64,000 nt of DNA from positions 30,444 to 94,443 of the forward strand of contig NZ_JH947126.1 of NCBI RefSeq assembly GCF_000302595.1, written 5' to 3'. The stretch comes from Pedobacter arcticus A12 (lineage in GTDB: Bacteria > Bacteroidota > Bacteroidia > Sphingobacteriales > Sphingobacteriaceae). The notes under the pieces were generated by a model. The model saw only the letters and a list, made by a program, of their open reading frames with translations. It was not told the DNA's origin and made no database searches. A program made the position numbers and the translations under genes. Below are positions 19,841 through 28,388 of this stretch, piece by piece (position 1 is the first letter of the stretch; every line of letters starts with the position of its first letter).

Positions 19841-22800
19841 ATGAAAGTAATCTACATTATAAACCAACTAAGCAGTTGGTTTAAAGTCAGCACTGTTATT
19901 ACCTTGTGTTTCTTTCTTTTATCGTCAGGTACTCAGTTATATGCGCAACAACCTATTGTTGTAAAAGGAGTGGTGAAAGACAAAAGTGGAGAATCGCTAC
20001 CGGGTGTCAGTGTTAAAATTAAAGGATCAAAACAAGGAACAGTAACTTCTTTAGATGGCGCATTTAGTATTAGTGTGCCACAAAAAAGTACTGTTTTAGT
20101 TTTTAGTTTTTTAGGCTTTGAAGACAGGGAAATTACCGTTGGCGATAAAAACACACTTAACATTGCCATGAACGAAAGTCTTAGTGCTTTAGATGAAGTG
20201 GTAGTGATTGGTTACGGTCAAGAAGTTAGAAAGAGAGATGTTGCTGGAGCTATTTCATCGGTTAGTGCGAAAGAAATAGAAAAAAGACAGCCTATTAATC
20301 TTTTTGATGCTTTACAAGGAAAAGCGGCTGGTGTGTTAATCGTTAATGACGGTGGCGGTGCGCCGGGTGCTACAGGCTCTATTCAAATCCGTGGAAATTC
20401 TACGCTTAATGGCGGTAGTGGTCCTCTGTATTTGGTAGATGGAGTTATTAATGAGGATGGCTCATCAATTAACCCAGCGGATATTCAAAGTATAGAAGTA
20501 CTTAAAGATGCAGGATCGGCTTCTATCTACGGTGCAAGAGCTGCAAACGGCGTTATTCTAATTACTACAAAAAAAGGAGTATCAGGAAAACCGAACCTAA
20601 ACTTAAGTTATAACCATTTATTTGGGAGGTTGGCTCATGGGATTCCAATTAATAACGCTGCTGAAGTTCGGGAGTTTAGAGATATCCAAGGTCAAAATAG
20701 CAGCCAAGATTCTTTAAACCCTAGTTTTAATGCTGATAATGATTTGATAGACTTGTTGATGGGGAATTTAGCCCAAAAGAAGGAACTAAAGCTAGGTATT
20801 GGTGGCGGATCAAAAGATCTTACCTACTATGCCAGTTTAAATTACCTTGATGATAAATCTATTATTATAAACAGCTACGCTAAAAGATTGCAGTCTAGAA
20901 TTAACGTAGAATATAAATTCTCCGAAAAATTTAAATACTCAAATAATATATCATTTTCTTGGCAAAAAGGAAATGCGATTCCGATTGGAAATACGGTAAG
21001 AGTTGTTATTGATAGACCTGCTTATTCATTGATTTATTATCCAGACGGTTCCTTAACCAGTTATGTGGGCTCCAAAAGAAACCCAATTGCAAATGCACTT
21101 TTTGAAAAAGATGAAGACGAAACTTTTGGTAGTCAGTTCAATAACCAAATAGTATATAAAATTCATAAGGATTTGCAATTTACTACGCTGTTCAATGTTA
21201 GATTAGATAATTTTCAAAACACTTATTTCTCTCCTCGTTTCATATCTGCAAATAAAGATCAAAATGCTGGACGAAACGAAATGAGAAAGACATTCTCGTG
21301 GGAATACCAAGCATTTTTTAACTACAATAAAAAAATCGGTAAAGACCATAACATTACCAGTTTGTTAGGTTTTAGTGCAGACAGAAGAAGATACGATCTA
21401 TTCCATACCGAGTATTTAAATAGTGTGAATGAAGAGATTTTAGTTACGCTTCCAGATTATCTTACTGCTGCTAAGACCTATACTAATGCATCCGCAAGTA
21501 CTACAGCGTCTGTATTTGCTAGAGCAGGTTATGATTACAAGGGCCGATATATTTTAGCAGGAACTTATAGGCGAGATGGTTCTTCTCGGTTTGGAGGAGA
21601 TAGAAAATCGGGAGATTTTTACTCAGGTACTGTAGCGTGGAGATTCTCAGATGAAAAATTCATGAACTGGTCTAAGAAATTTTTGGAAGATGCGAAAGTT
21701 AGATACAGTTATGGACAGTTAGGTAACGATAAGATTGGTGATTATGAGTCTGTAACCAAGGTTGGCTTTTCTGGTAATTACAACGGAATAGGAGGGGCAG
21801 GATTGTTATCAGTTTTTGGTAATAACTATATTCAATGGGAAACCACTACACAAAGAAACTTAGGTTTAGATCTGAGCTTTCTTAAAGGTCGTTTAAGTTT
21901 TACAACTGATTACTATATAAAAACTACAGATGACTTGCTTTACAGCAAAGAACTGCCGAAAGAGACCGGTTTTTCTAAAGCACAGGTCAATTTAGGTTCT
22001 ATCCAAAACAAAGGTGTAGAGTTTAACGTAGGAGGAATACCAATTGTGAATAAAGATTTTTCGTGGAATGTAAATGCTAACGTTTCTTTTGAACGCGGAA
22101 AGATTGTGAAATTGGCAGATGGTATCCCTTTCTTTGCAGGTAATAAGTGGTATGCTGAAGAAGGAGGAAAGATTGGTAATTTTTACGGCTGGACAAACTT
22201 AGGTGTTTACCCATTTAATGAATCTAACGCTTACAATGATAACTGGGAGAAATTAAACCTGGTATTAGGTACTGACGGACAGCCCCTTTATGAGTCAGGA
22301 AAGCCTGTTTATACCTTTAATGGCCAAAACTACAACGGTACTGTACATAACATGTATGCGCCAGATGGTAAATTGAAAGGTGGTGATGCGGAATGGTTGA
22401 ATATCAGACAAGATAGTTTAATTGATGATGCTGACCGTCACATACTCGGTAATCCAACACCAGATTTTTACTTTGGTATAGTGAATTCATTTAATTACAA
22501 GCAGTTCTCTTTAACATTTATGTTCAACGGAGCAATTGGAGGAGAAGTTTATAATGCGCTTAAATACAGACAGAATTATCCGTCTAACACAGGTGCTGGC
22601 TCTCCAGATATGGTTTATAATTCTTGGAGAAAACCAGGAGATATTGCAAAGTATCCTTACTATAAGGAAAAAAGCAATAGAGGTAATCAAAAAGCCAATC
22701 AAAATAGTTTATATGTAGAGGATGCATCATTTGTGAGACTTTCTAGCGCTAGGTTTTCCTATACGCTACAACCTAAACCTGGGCAAAATCTATTCTTCAA

Positions 22801-22963
22801 AGGACTTACCGTATATGTGTATGGAAATAACCTGCTAACATGGACAAATTATACAGGATTTGATCCAGAGTTTAGCACAAACAATCCCTTAACACCAGGT
22901 GATGATGATGGAAGATATCCAAGAAGAAGAGAGATTGGACTTGGACTTAATGTAAACTTTTAA
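19841..22963 (+). CDS. SusC/RagA-family TonB-dependent outer-membrane transporter
   Basis: 1040 residues. A signal peptide (ends near LYAQQ) is followed by a carboxypeptidase-regulatory-like domain (VVKGVVKDKSGESLPGVSVKIKG), the TonB-box/plug start DEVVVIGYGQEVRKRD, and the plug motifs IQIRGNSTLNGGSGPLYLVDG and ASIYGARAANGVILITTKKG. A 22-strand barrel ends in an aromatic C-terminus (GLGLNVNF). With the SusD lipoprotein it forms the pump-like lid complex that imports oligosaccharides using TonB energy. SusD follows after 7 bp. No FecR or sigma-factor genes are nearby, so regulation is probably by the HTCS or AraC protein. Confidence 0.97.
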   Translation: MKVIYIINQLSSWFKVSTVITLCFFLLSSGTQLYAQQPIVVKGVVKDKSGESLPGVSVKIKGSKQGTVTSLDGAFSISVPQKSTVLVFSFLGFEDREITVGDKNTLNIAMNESLSALDEVVVIGYGQEVRKRDVAGAISSVSAKEIEKRQPINLFDALQGKAAGVLIVNDGGGAPGATGSIQIRGNSTLNGGSGPLYLVDGVINEDGSSINPADIQSIEVLKDAGSASIYGARAANGVILITTKKGVSGKPNLNLSYNHLFGRLAHGIPINNAAEVREFRDIQGQNSSQDSLNPSFNADNDLIDLLMGNLAQKKELKLGIGGGSKDLTYYASLNYLDDKSIIINSYAKRLQSRINVEYKFSEKFKYSNNISFSWQKGNAIPIGNTVRVVIDRPAYSLIYYPDGSLTSYVGSKRNPIANALFEKDEDETFGSQFNNQIVYKIHKDLQFTTLFNVRLDNFQNTYFSPRFISANKDQNAGRNEMRKTFSWEYQAFFNYNKKIGKDHNITSLLGFSADRRRYDLFHTEYLNSVNEEILVTLPDYLTAAKTYTNASASTTASVFARAGYDYKGRYILAGTYRRDGSSRFGGDRKSGDFYSGTVAWRFSDEKFMNWSKKFLEDAKVRYSYGQLGNDKIGDYESVTKVGFSGNYNGIGGAGLLSVFGNNYIQWETTTQRNLGLDLSFLKGRLSFTTDYYIKTTDDLLYSKELPKETGFSKAQVNLGSIQNKGVEFNVGGIPIVNKDFSWNVNANVSFERGKIVKLADGIPFFAGNKWYAEEGGKIGNFYGWTNLGVYPFNESNAYNDNWEKLNLVLGTDGQPLYESGKPVYTFNGQNYNGTVHNMYAPDGKLKGGDAEWLNIRQDSLIDDADRHILGNPTPDFYFGIVNSFNYKQFSLTFMFNGAIGGEVYNALKYRQNYPSNTGAGSPDMVYNSWRKPGDIAKYPYYKEKSNRGNQKANQNSLYVEDASFVRLSSARFSYTLQPKPGQNLFFKGLTVYVYGNNLLTWTNYTGFDPEFSTNNPLTPGDDDGRYPRRREIGLGLNVNF

Positions 22964-22970
22964 ATTTAAG

Positions 22971-24515
22971 ATGATGAAGAAATTAATCACCATATCAGCT
23001 TTAAGTGTTTTGATAGTGTTAGGAAGTTGTAAAAAATTTCTGACCGAAAAACCTTTAGCACAAGTTGCTTTAGAGCAATTTTATAAAAATAAGTATGACG
23101 TTGACGCGGCTGTTGCAGGGATGTATTCCGCTTTTCAACTCACAATGGTTGGAAACTCGCAATACACAGAGAACTATCTTTATTGGGGCGAATACCGCTC
23201 AGACAATTTTGATAGAGCTATTTCCTACACCAAAGATTATACTGATGAAATCGCTTTAAATTCGCTTACCCCAACAAATGATTTTTCGGATTGGACGGGT
23301 TTATACAACGTTATCGGTAAGTCCAATAATAATATCAAGTATATTCCTAAAGCTACAGCTTTAGATCCACAGCTTACTCCTGAGATTTCTAATAGCTATA
23401 TGGCGCAAGCTTACGCTATGAGAGCAATGAGTTATTTTTATATAGTAAGGGTTTGGGGTGATGCTCCAATTTGGCTAGAACCTTATGAAGATTTGAAATC
23501 TCCAGCAGCAAGACCAAGAGAGTCTAAAGATAAAATCATTACCGAAATCATCGTTCCAGATTTGGAAAAAGCATATGGTATGATAAAAAAAGGAGACAAA
23601 GCGAATATTTTCTATATTAACGAAGGAGCTATATGCGCTACATTGGCTGATGTGTATATGTGGAAAAAGGATTATCCTAATGCAATTAAGTGGATACAGA
23701 ATTTGTTTAAGGCAAAATCTGCAACCAACACATTGTACGCAGGGATTGATGATGGTAATTTACAACCTAGCGCAAGCTGGAAGAGTATTTTTACAAACCC
23801 TACTACAAGTAAAGAAACCATCTGGAGTATTCATTGGGATTATGTTAAGAATGGTTGTGCTTGTATGCAAACCTCTTGGACTGCAAATAATAAGCAGATA
23901 ATTGTTGATGAAGATATTTTTAGTTCTTGGTTTGCAGTTCAAACTTCACCTACACCATCACCGGATATCAGACCAAAACAGACTTTAGATGTGTACCCTG
24001 CCACCGGTAATAAAAGAGATAGGTTAGTAAAATGGTATCCAACAGCGGCTAATCCAATAGCTGCAGATCCTTGGCCAGCTACTAACCAAACACTTCCTGT
24101 TTACTTAACCATGTATCGCTTGTCTGATATGTACCTGTTATATGCAGAAGCATTGAATGGTACCAATAATCCAACAGCTGCTTTAAAATATCTGAATTTT
24201 GTAAGAAAAAGAGCGGGTGTGGCAGAGTACTTACCTGTAGACCCATTGGTGACGGGAAAAGAAGCACTAGAAGATGCTATTCTCAATGAACGTCAAAAAG
24301 AGCTTTTTGGTGAAGGTAAAAGATGGTTTGATTTAGTGAGAACAGATCATGTTAAAGAAGTAATGGATCCAATTCTTAAAAGAAGACAAATTGCAGCAGG
24401 AAACTTAGACGCACCAGGATTTATCGATCCAACAAACCGTGTGCTTTGGCCTATCAATAGAAATGTACTTAACTCAAATACCCAACTAGTACAAAACGCT
24501 GGTTACACAGATTAA
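22971..24515 (+). CDS. SusD/RagB-family glycan-binding lipoprotein
   Basis: 514 residues with a lipobox (IVLGSCKKF) and the SusD opening KKFLTEKPLAQ. The alpha-helical TPR-like fold is suggested by YMAQAYAMRAMSYFYIVRVWGDAPIWLEPY and by the C-terminal family signature KEALEDAILNERQKELFGEGKRWFDLVRTDH. It sits on the cell surface over the SusC barrel and captures oligosaccharide. An alternative start is the second ATG, 3 bp downstream. It is translated from the same message as SusC and the next lipoprotein (10 bp away). Confidence 0.96.
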   Translation: MMKKLITISALSVLIVLGSCKKFLTEKPLAQVALEQFYKNKYDVDAAVAGMYSAFQLTMVGNSQYTENYLYWGEYRSDNFDRAISYTKDYTDEIALNSLTPTNDFSDWTGLYNVIGKSNNNIKYIPKATALDPQLTPEISNSYMAQAYAMRAMSYFYIVRVWGDAPIWLEPYEDLKSPAARPRESKDKIITEIIVPDLEKAYGMIKKGDKANIFYINEGAICATLADVYMWKKDYPNAIKWIQNLFKAKSATNTLYAGIDDGNLQPSASWKSIFTNPTTSKETIWSIHWDYVKNGCACMQTSWTANNKQIIVDEDIFSSWFAVQTSPTPSPDIRPKQTLDVYPATGNKRDRLVKWYPTAANPIAADPWPATNQTLPVYLTMYRLSDMYLLYAEALNGTNNPTAALKYLNFVRKRAGVAEYLPVDPLVTGKEALEDAILNERQKELFGEGKRWFDLVRTDHVKEVMDPILKRRQIAAGNLDAPGFIDPTNRVLWPINRNVLNSNTQLVQNAGYTD

Positions 24516-24525
24516 TAAAGACATT

Positions 24526-25275
24526 ATGAAAAGTTTTAAAACATCATTTAAAAGCATTTTTGCAATCGCATTGGTTGCGATGGTTTGCCAAGCATGTACT
24601 TTGTTTGATATGGATCTGCAGAAAAAGTACGAATATAAACATGACACTTTAGATCCGAACATTAACATCACGGCTCGACAGTTTTTAGAAGATAGATCTT
24701 ACGGGGTAACGCCTGCAGATACGGTCTTCAAATGGATGAGAAAAGGTTTAGAGTACGCCGAGATTGACTTAGCCGAGTACGAAAAGCCAGGAAGAACTTT
24801 CTTTTTTCTTCATAACGAAGGAGTGAGAGTGATAAGCGGTGGTAAAGTAACCGCCGGTTTATGGTTTGATTTTCCAATTGTTACCAGCGTTAATCCAACC
24901 ACCGGAGTACCTGTAACCAGGCCAGCAACAAAGTGGGAAGATTACCCTAAACAAGATGTTAAAAATTATTTTCTTTATCTGATTACAGAAGGGGATTATA
25001 ATTTTGATAAGCTTACCATCACCAATAAGGCTGTTCAAACATTGTTACCTCCTAATCAAATTGCCAGTAAGCAATCCTATTTAGGCTTTTTGAACGATGG
25101 AAAAGGATTTGACCAAGAGGGGAAAATGAATTTGAAGCTGGTGAACAATAATGATTTAGCTCCGATTCAGATCAACGACAAAACTAATGATCGTTCTGGA
25201 GGTTATATTGCCACCAATGGTATAGTTCATGTTTATGGCATGAAGAGTCACTACACCATCTATCCTTTTAGGTAA
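24526..25275 (+). CDS. Fasciclin-like lipoprotein in SusE position
   Basis: 249 residues. The N-terminus has a hydrophobic signal ending MVCQACTLFD; the Cys after CQA may be lipidated, but the lipobox is imperfect. The body resembles a fasciclin domain (DTVFKWMRKGLEYAEIDLAEY, TFFFLHNEGV, and YIATNGIVHVYG like the fasciclin end motif). Being third after SusC and SusD, it is probably a surface glycan-binding or complex-stabilising protein. No catalytic motif is seen. The stop codon is part of a long inverted repeat that follows. Confidence 0.7.
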   Translation: MKSFKTSFKSIFAIALVAMVCQACTLFDMDLQKKYEYKHDTLDPNINITARQFLEDRSYGVTPADTVFKWMRKGLEYAEIDLAEYEKPGRTFFFLHNEGVRVISGGKVTAGLWFDFPIVTSVNPTTGVPVTRPATKWEDYPKQDVKNYFLYLITEGDYNFDKLTITNKAVQTLLPPNQIASKQSYLGFLNDGKGFDQEGKMNLKLVNNNDLAPIQINDKTNDRSGGYIATNGIVHVYGMKSHYTIYPFR

Positions 25276-25360
25276 TAAGCGCTTTATCCCACATTGATGA
25301 TTAGATTGGTGACTCGCGGAATCCAACCTGCTAAGATCATCAATGTGGATATTGCTTATT
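25274..25360. repeat. Long imperfect inverted repeat behind the susCD operon
   Basis: The left arm (25274-25301) reads AATAAGC ... CACATTGATGAT. The right arm (25336-25360) reads ATCATCAATGTGG ... GCTTATT. It forms a stem of about 25 bp with one small bulged region and a loop of about 34 nt that holds a weaker TTGG/CCAA inner stem. The left arm overlaps the stop codon of the fasciclin-like gene. There is no strong U run after it, so it may stabilise the 3' end of the susCD message or attenuate readthrough into the lyase gene, rather than act as a simple terminator. Confidence 0.75.
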
Positions 25361-25572
25361 TAACCACCAACAATTCACCTATATAAAAGGTCAATAAACC
25401 CATTAATTAGCCTTTCCTTTTTTAGCAGCGAAATCTTATAGTTCATCACCACACTTCTTTAATGTTCAAGGAACAAAATAAAGAGGGCTGGGTGAGATAT
25501 GATTTAACATGGTGTATTGACTGAAATTCTACGTCACCAATTAACCAAATTATAAACTAAAATTGAAAAATC

Positions 25573-26346
25573 ATGAAAAAAGAAAAGTTAATGTTGCTTG
25601 CTTTGGCTTCTGCCGGTATAATGTTGTCCAACTGTAAAAAAGATGCTGAACAAACAACAACACAGACAGAAACAGTCGATAAAGTGGTTAAAACACAAGC
25701 TGTACAGTCGGTGTTATTTAATGGAGATGCAACTAACGGAACGTCTATTTGGAAAGCAATTAACATTGAGGGAACTGGAGCACTTTCTACAGTGAATGAT
25801 GAGACCGGAACTTTGGTCTGGAAGTATCTGAAACCTTCGGGCAGTCACCGAACAGAAACCAGAGGTGCAGTAGGTTACCAAGCTGCCGAGGGAGATAATA
25901 TCTACATCGGTTGGACCAGTAAAATCTATATGCCAACAAATTTAAAAACAGAAGCTATATTTCAGTGGAAATCATATCCCACTACTGGTTCTCCACAAAA
26001 TCATCCTTTAATGATTAGGACTAAAGATGGAAAGCTAGAATTACAGCATTTTGATGCTAACCATACCGCTACGGTGCCTTGGAATACAACTATTTCTGTA
26101 AATAATTGGTTAAAATTTGTTTTGCGAATTAAAGTTTCGCGTAACCCAGCTGTAGGGTATATAGAGTTTTGGTACAACGGCGTTAAACAAACCTTGTCTA
26201 ACGGTACCCAGCGTGTATATTGCCAAACATTAGATACCTATGATTGTGATCCGAAGTGGGGCATTTACGGTGGTGATGCATCACAAGCAACACATTTTGT
26301 GAAGAAAATCCGTATTGGAACTACTTATGCAGATGCTGCGCAATAA
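25573..26346 (+). CDS. Polysaccharide-lyase lipoprotein, heparinase-I-like fold (Pfam PF14099 type)
   Basis: 257 residues with a lipoprotein signal (GIMLSNCKK). The mature part reads as the concanavalin-like jelly roll of PF14099, the family of heparin lyase I and relatives including glucuronan lyases: SHRTETRGA, IYIGWTSKIYMPTN, AIFQWKSYP, NNWLKFVLRIKVS, IEFWYNGVKQ and a C-terminal PKWGIYGGDASQATHFVKKIRIGTTY. It is expected to cut a uronic-acid-containing glycan by beta-elimination at the cell surface; the substrate is not readable. It lies 297 bp behind the susD-side lipoprotein gene, after the long hairpin, and is followed by a clear terminator. Confidence 0.75.
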   Translation: MKKEKLMLLALASAGIMLSNCKKDAEQTTTQTETVDKVVKTQAVQSVLFNGDATNGTSIWKAINIEGTGALSTVNDETGTLVWKYLKPSGSHRTETRGAVGYQAAEGDNIYIGWTSKIYMPTNLKTEAIFQWKSYPTTGSPQNHPLMIRTKDGKLELQHFDANHTATVPWNTTISVNNWLKFVLRIKVSRNPAVGYIEFWYNGVKQTLSNGTQRVYCQTLDTYDCDPKWGIYGGDASQATHFVKKIRIGTTYADAAQ

Positions 26347-26375
26347 GTAGAAATTGTTTAATTATGATAATTAAG

Positions 26376-26410
26376 AAGGCGTAACTAATAAAATTGTTAC
26401 GTCTTTTTTA
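26376..26410 (+). terminator. Rho-independent terminator after the lyase gene
   Basis: The arms AAGGCGTAAC and GTTACGTCTT form a 10-bp stem (one G-U pair), directly continued by a T run (TCTTTTTTAT). It lies about 30 bp after the lyase stop. Confidence 0.8.
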
Positions 26411-26775
26411 TTGCTTCAAATGTAAAAGCTTAGATCGTTTAAACACTAACAACTTAAATGTAACCATTGCCTTTCGAGTACCTTTTTTAGTGATTAACCC
26501 AAACCCGTAAAATATTGCCAATAAGAGTTACTCATTAGCCAAAATTGCAGAGTAATTCCTGTTTAAATAGTGGTAATATCGTAATATAATGTTCATTATC
26601 AATTATTTATAAAATGTTTTTAAGTCAAAGATGATACTGTTACGTACATCTGGAGGAATCTTTAGATATGCTAGGGATCTTATTGACCGTATTAAAATTG
26701 CAACCATAATTATAATTGAGCATGAACCACAGCGAATGAATTAAACCAATTATTATACATATAAATTAAATTAAC
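26411..26775. other. Intergenic region before the T9SS-secreted protein gene
   Basis: About 365 AT-rich bp between a terminator and the next gene, so a promoter is expected. It holds the direct-repeat site described separately at 26534-26560. No open frame or RNA gene was recognised. Confidence 0.5.
26534..26560 (+). promoter_or_regulatory. Candidate regulator site, ATTAGC/ATTCCT direct repeat
   Basis: ATTAGC at 26534 and ATTCCT at 26555 are 21 bp apart, with CAG at the same inner position as in the sites at 45356 and 56656. The match is weaker than between those two. A 21-bp direct repeat would suit an AraC-type DNA-binding domain. Confidence 0.35.
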
Positions 26776-28113
26776 ATGAAAAAACTAGTACTATTATTTA
26801 GCTTCTTTTTTATAGCTTATCAGGTTAAATCACAAACCTTTAGTGAAGATTTCGAGAGTTATACTGTTGGAGATTTAGTTGGACAAGGAAACTGGGTAGC
26901 AAACTCCAAGTACGCAGGTGTTTCCATTAAGGTCGATGCCACTAGTCTTAGCGGAACAAAATCGGCTCATATGAATCCGGGTGGTAGTGCAGGCGACGGT
27001 CCGGTTATCCCTTTTAATAATGCGGGCATTTCATTACTCAAAAACGCAACATCGGGCACTATTTACGTTTCATTTTTAGTGAGATTTTTAGCTGTACCAA
27101 GTAATGTAAATGGGAGTTACTTCTTTTATTTGGCTGATTTGTCAACTAGTCCAAACAATACAGATGGTAGGGGTAGAATATATGTTAAACCGGAAATGAC
27201 TACTGATTTAATTCCTGTGCCTACAGGTAAATTTGCTATTGGAGCGATAGGAAGTAGTAATAGTGCCGTTGATGTAACCTATACTCCCTTTTCTTACGAG
27301 CTTAATAAAAACTATCTTATTATTGAAAAATACGAAAAAAATTCGGTAACAACCACTGCTGATAAAGTAAGTTTATGGATTTATAGCAATGGTCAAACTC
27401 AAAATACTACAGAAGGAGTTGCTACGGTTACAAATACGAGTGAATCAGCAGTAAGCAAAAAAGATATTCAAGGTCTTGGCTTTAGAACATTCAACTCTTC
27501 CGATAATATTATTATTGATAATATTAAAGTAGATCAATCTTGGGCGAACGTACTTACTGCTGTACCGCTTCCCGTTAAGCTAACTTCATTTACTGTAGCT
27601 GTTCAAAATAGCAACGTAAAATTGAATTGGACAACAGCGTCAGAACAAAATAATTCTCATTTTGAGGTATTACGTTCTGAAGATGGCAAGGTCTTTAATA
27701 GTTTAACGAGTATTTCTGGAAATGGAACTACACAGTCAAATAATAATTACAGCTATACAGATGCGAGTCCGCTTTCAGGTACAAATTATTACCAATTACG
27801 TCAAGTAGATTTTGATGGAAAATCAGAACTATCAAAAGTTGTAGCTGTTAAAGCAGATCTAGTACAAACTGACTTAAAAGTTCATGCATCTTCTGCTGAT
27901 GCGGATATTCATGTTTCGGTATATGCTTTAGCAAAAGGAACAGCAAATGTTACAATCTCAGATGTATCAGGCGTTCAATTAGCTACATTAGATGTTCAAT
28001 TATCAAAAGGCTATAATGTTTTACAATTACCAGTGCAAACTAAGCCCGGCGTATATGTACTTACTTTAAAAGTAGGGGCAGAGGTTACTAGTAAAAAATT
28101 TATCAGTCAATAA
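26776..28113 (+). CDS. Secreted LamG-like protein with type IX sorting tail
   Basis: 445 residues with a signal peptide (ends near VKSQ). Residues about 20-260 look like a concanavalin/LamG-like sandwich (FSEDFESYTVGDLVGQGNW ... DNIIIDNIKVDQ). A fibronectin-like segment follows (PLPVKLTSFTVAVQNSNVKLNWTTASEQNNSHFEVLRS). The last about 80 residues have the form of a T9SS C-terminal domain (VTISDVSGVQLATLDVQL ... GVYVLTLKVGAEVTSKKFISQ). It should be exported through the outer membrane and fixed to the surface or released. Catalytic function is not evident; a glycan-binding or lyase role is possible. It has its own promoter region and a terminator. Confidence 0.8.
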   Translation: MKKLVLLFSFFFIAYQVKSQTFSEDFESYTVGDLVGQGNWVANSKYAGVSIKVDATSLSGTKSAHMNPGGSAGDGPVIPFNNAGISLLKNATSGTIYVSFLVRFLAVPSNVNGSYFFYLADLSTSPNNTDGRGRIYVKPEMTTDLIPVPTGKFAIGAIGSSNSAVDVTYTPFSYELNKNYLIIEKYEKNSVTTTADKVSLWIYSNGQTQNTTEGVATVTNTSESAVSKKDIQGLGFRTFNSSDNIIIDNIKVDQSWANVLTAVPLPVKLTSFTVAVQNSNVKLNWTTASEQNNSHFEVLRSEDGKVFNSLTSISGNGTTQSNNNYSYTDASPLSGTNYYQLRQVDFDGKSELSKVVAVKADLVQTDLKVHASSADADIHVSVYALAKGTANVTISDVSGVQLATLDVQLSKGYNVLQLPVQTKPGVYVLTLKVGAEVTSKKFISQ

Positions 28114-28116
28114 AAT

Positions 28117-28157
28117 AAATGGTTTACTTCACTTTAATTTGTGGGGTAAACCATTTT
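28117..28157 (+). terminator. Hairpin terminator after the T9SS protein gene
   Basis: Arms AAATGGTTTA (28117-28126) and TAAACCATTT (28147-28156) are perfectly complementary around a 20-nt loop and end in a short T tract, 4 bp after the stop codon. Confidence 0.65.
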
Positions 28158-28388
28158 AAATTATTTCAAATTCTCCCTTGATAAAGTATGGCGAACATAG
28201 GCGAAAAAATTGGGCACAGGAGTTTATTACATAAAAATATTCCAAAGCCACGCTTTAAAAAGCAGCTTTCGTAAGCAGAGCCAATATTGCTGAGTAGATA
28301 GGCAATCAAGCATATCAAATTCATAAAATTTATCAAGTAATTAGCTTATTAAGATATGGGGAATACTCTTTCCTATTGTTCATCATTT

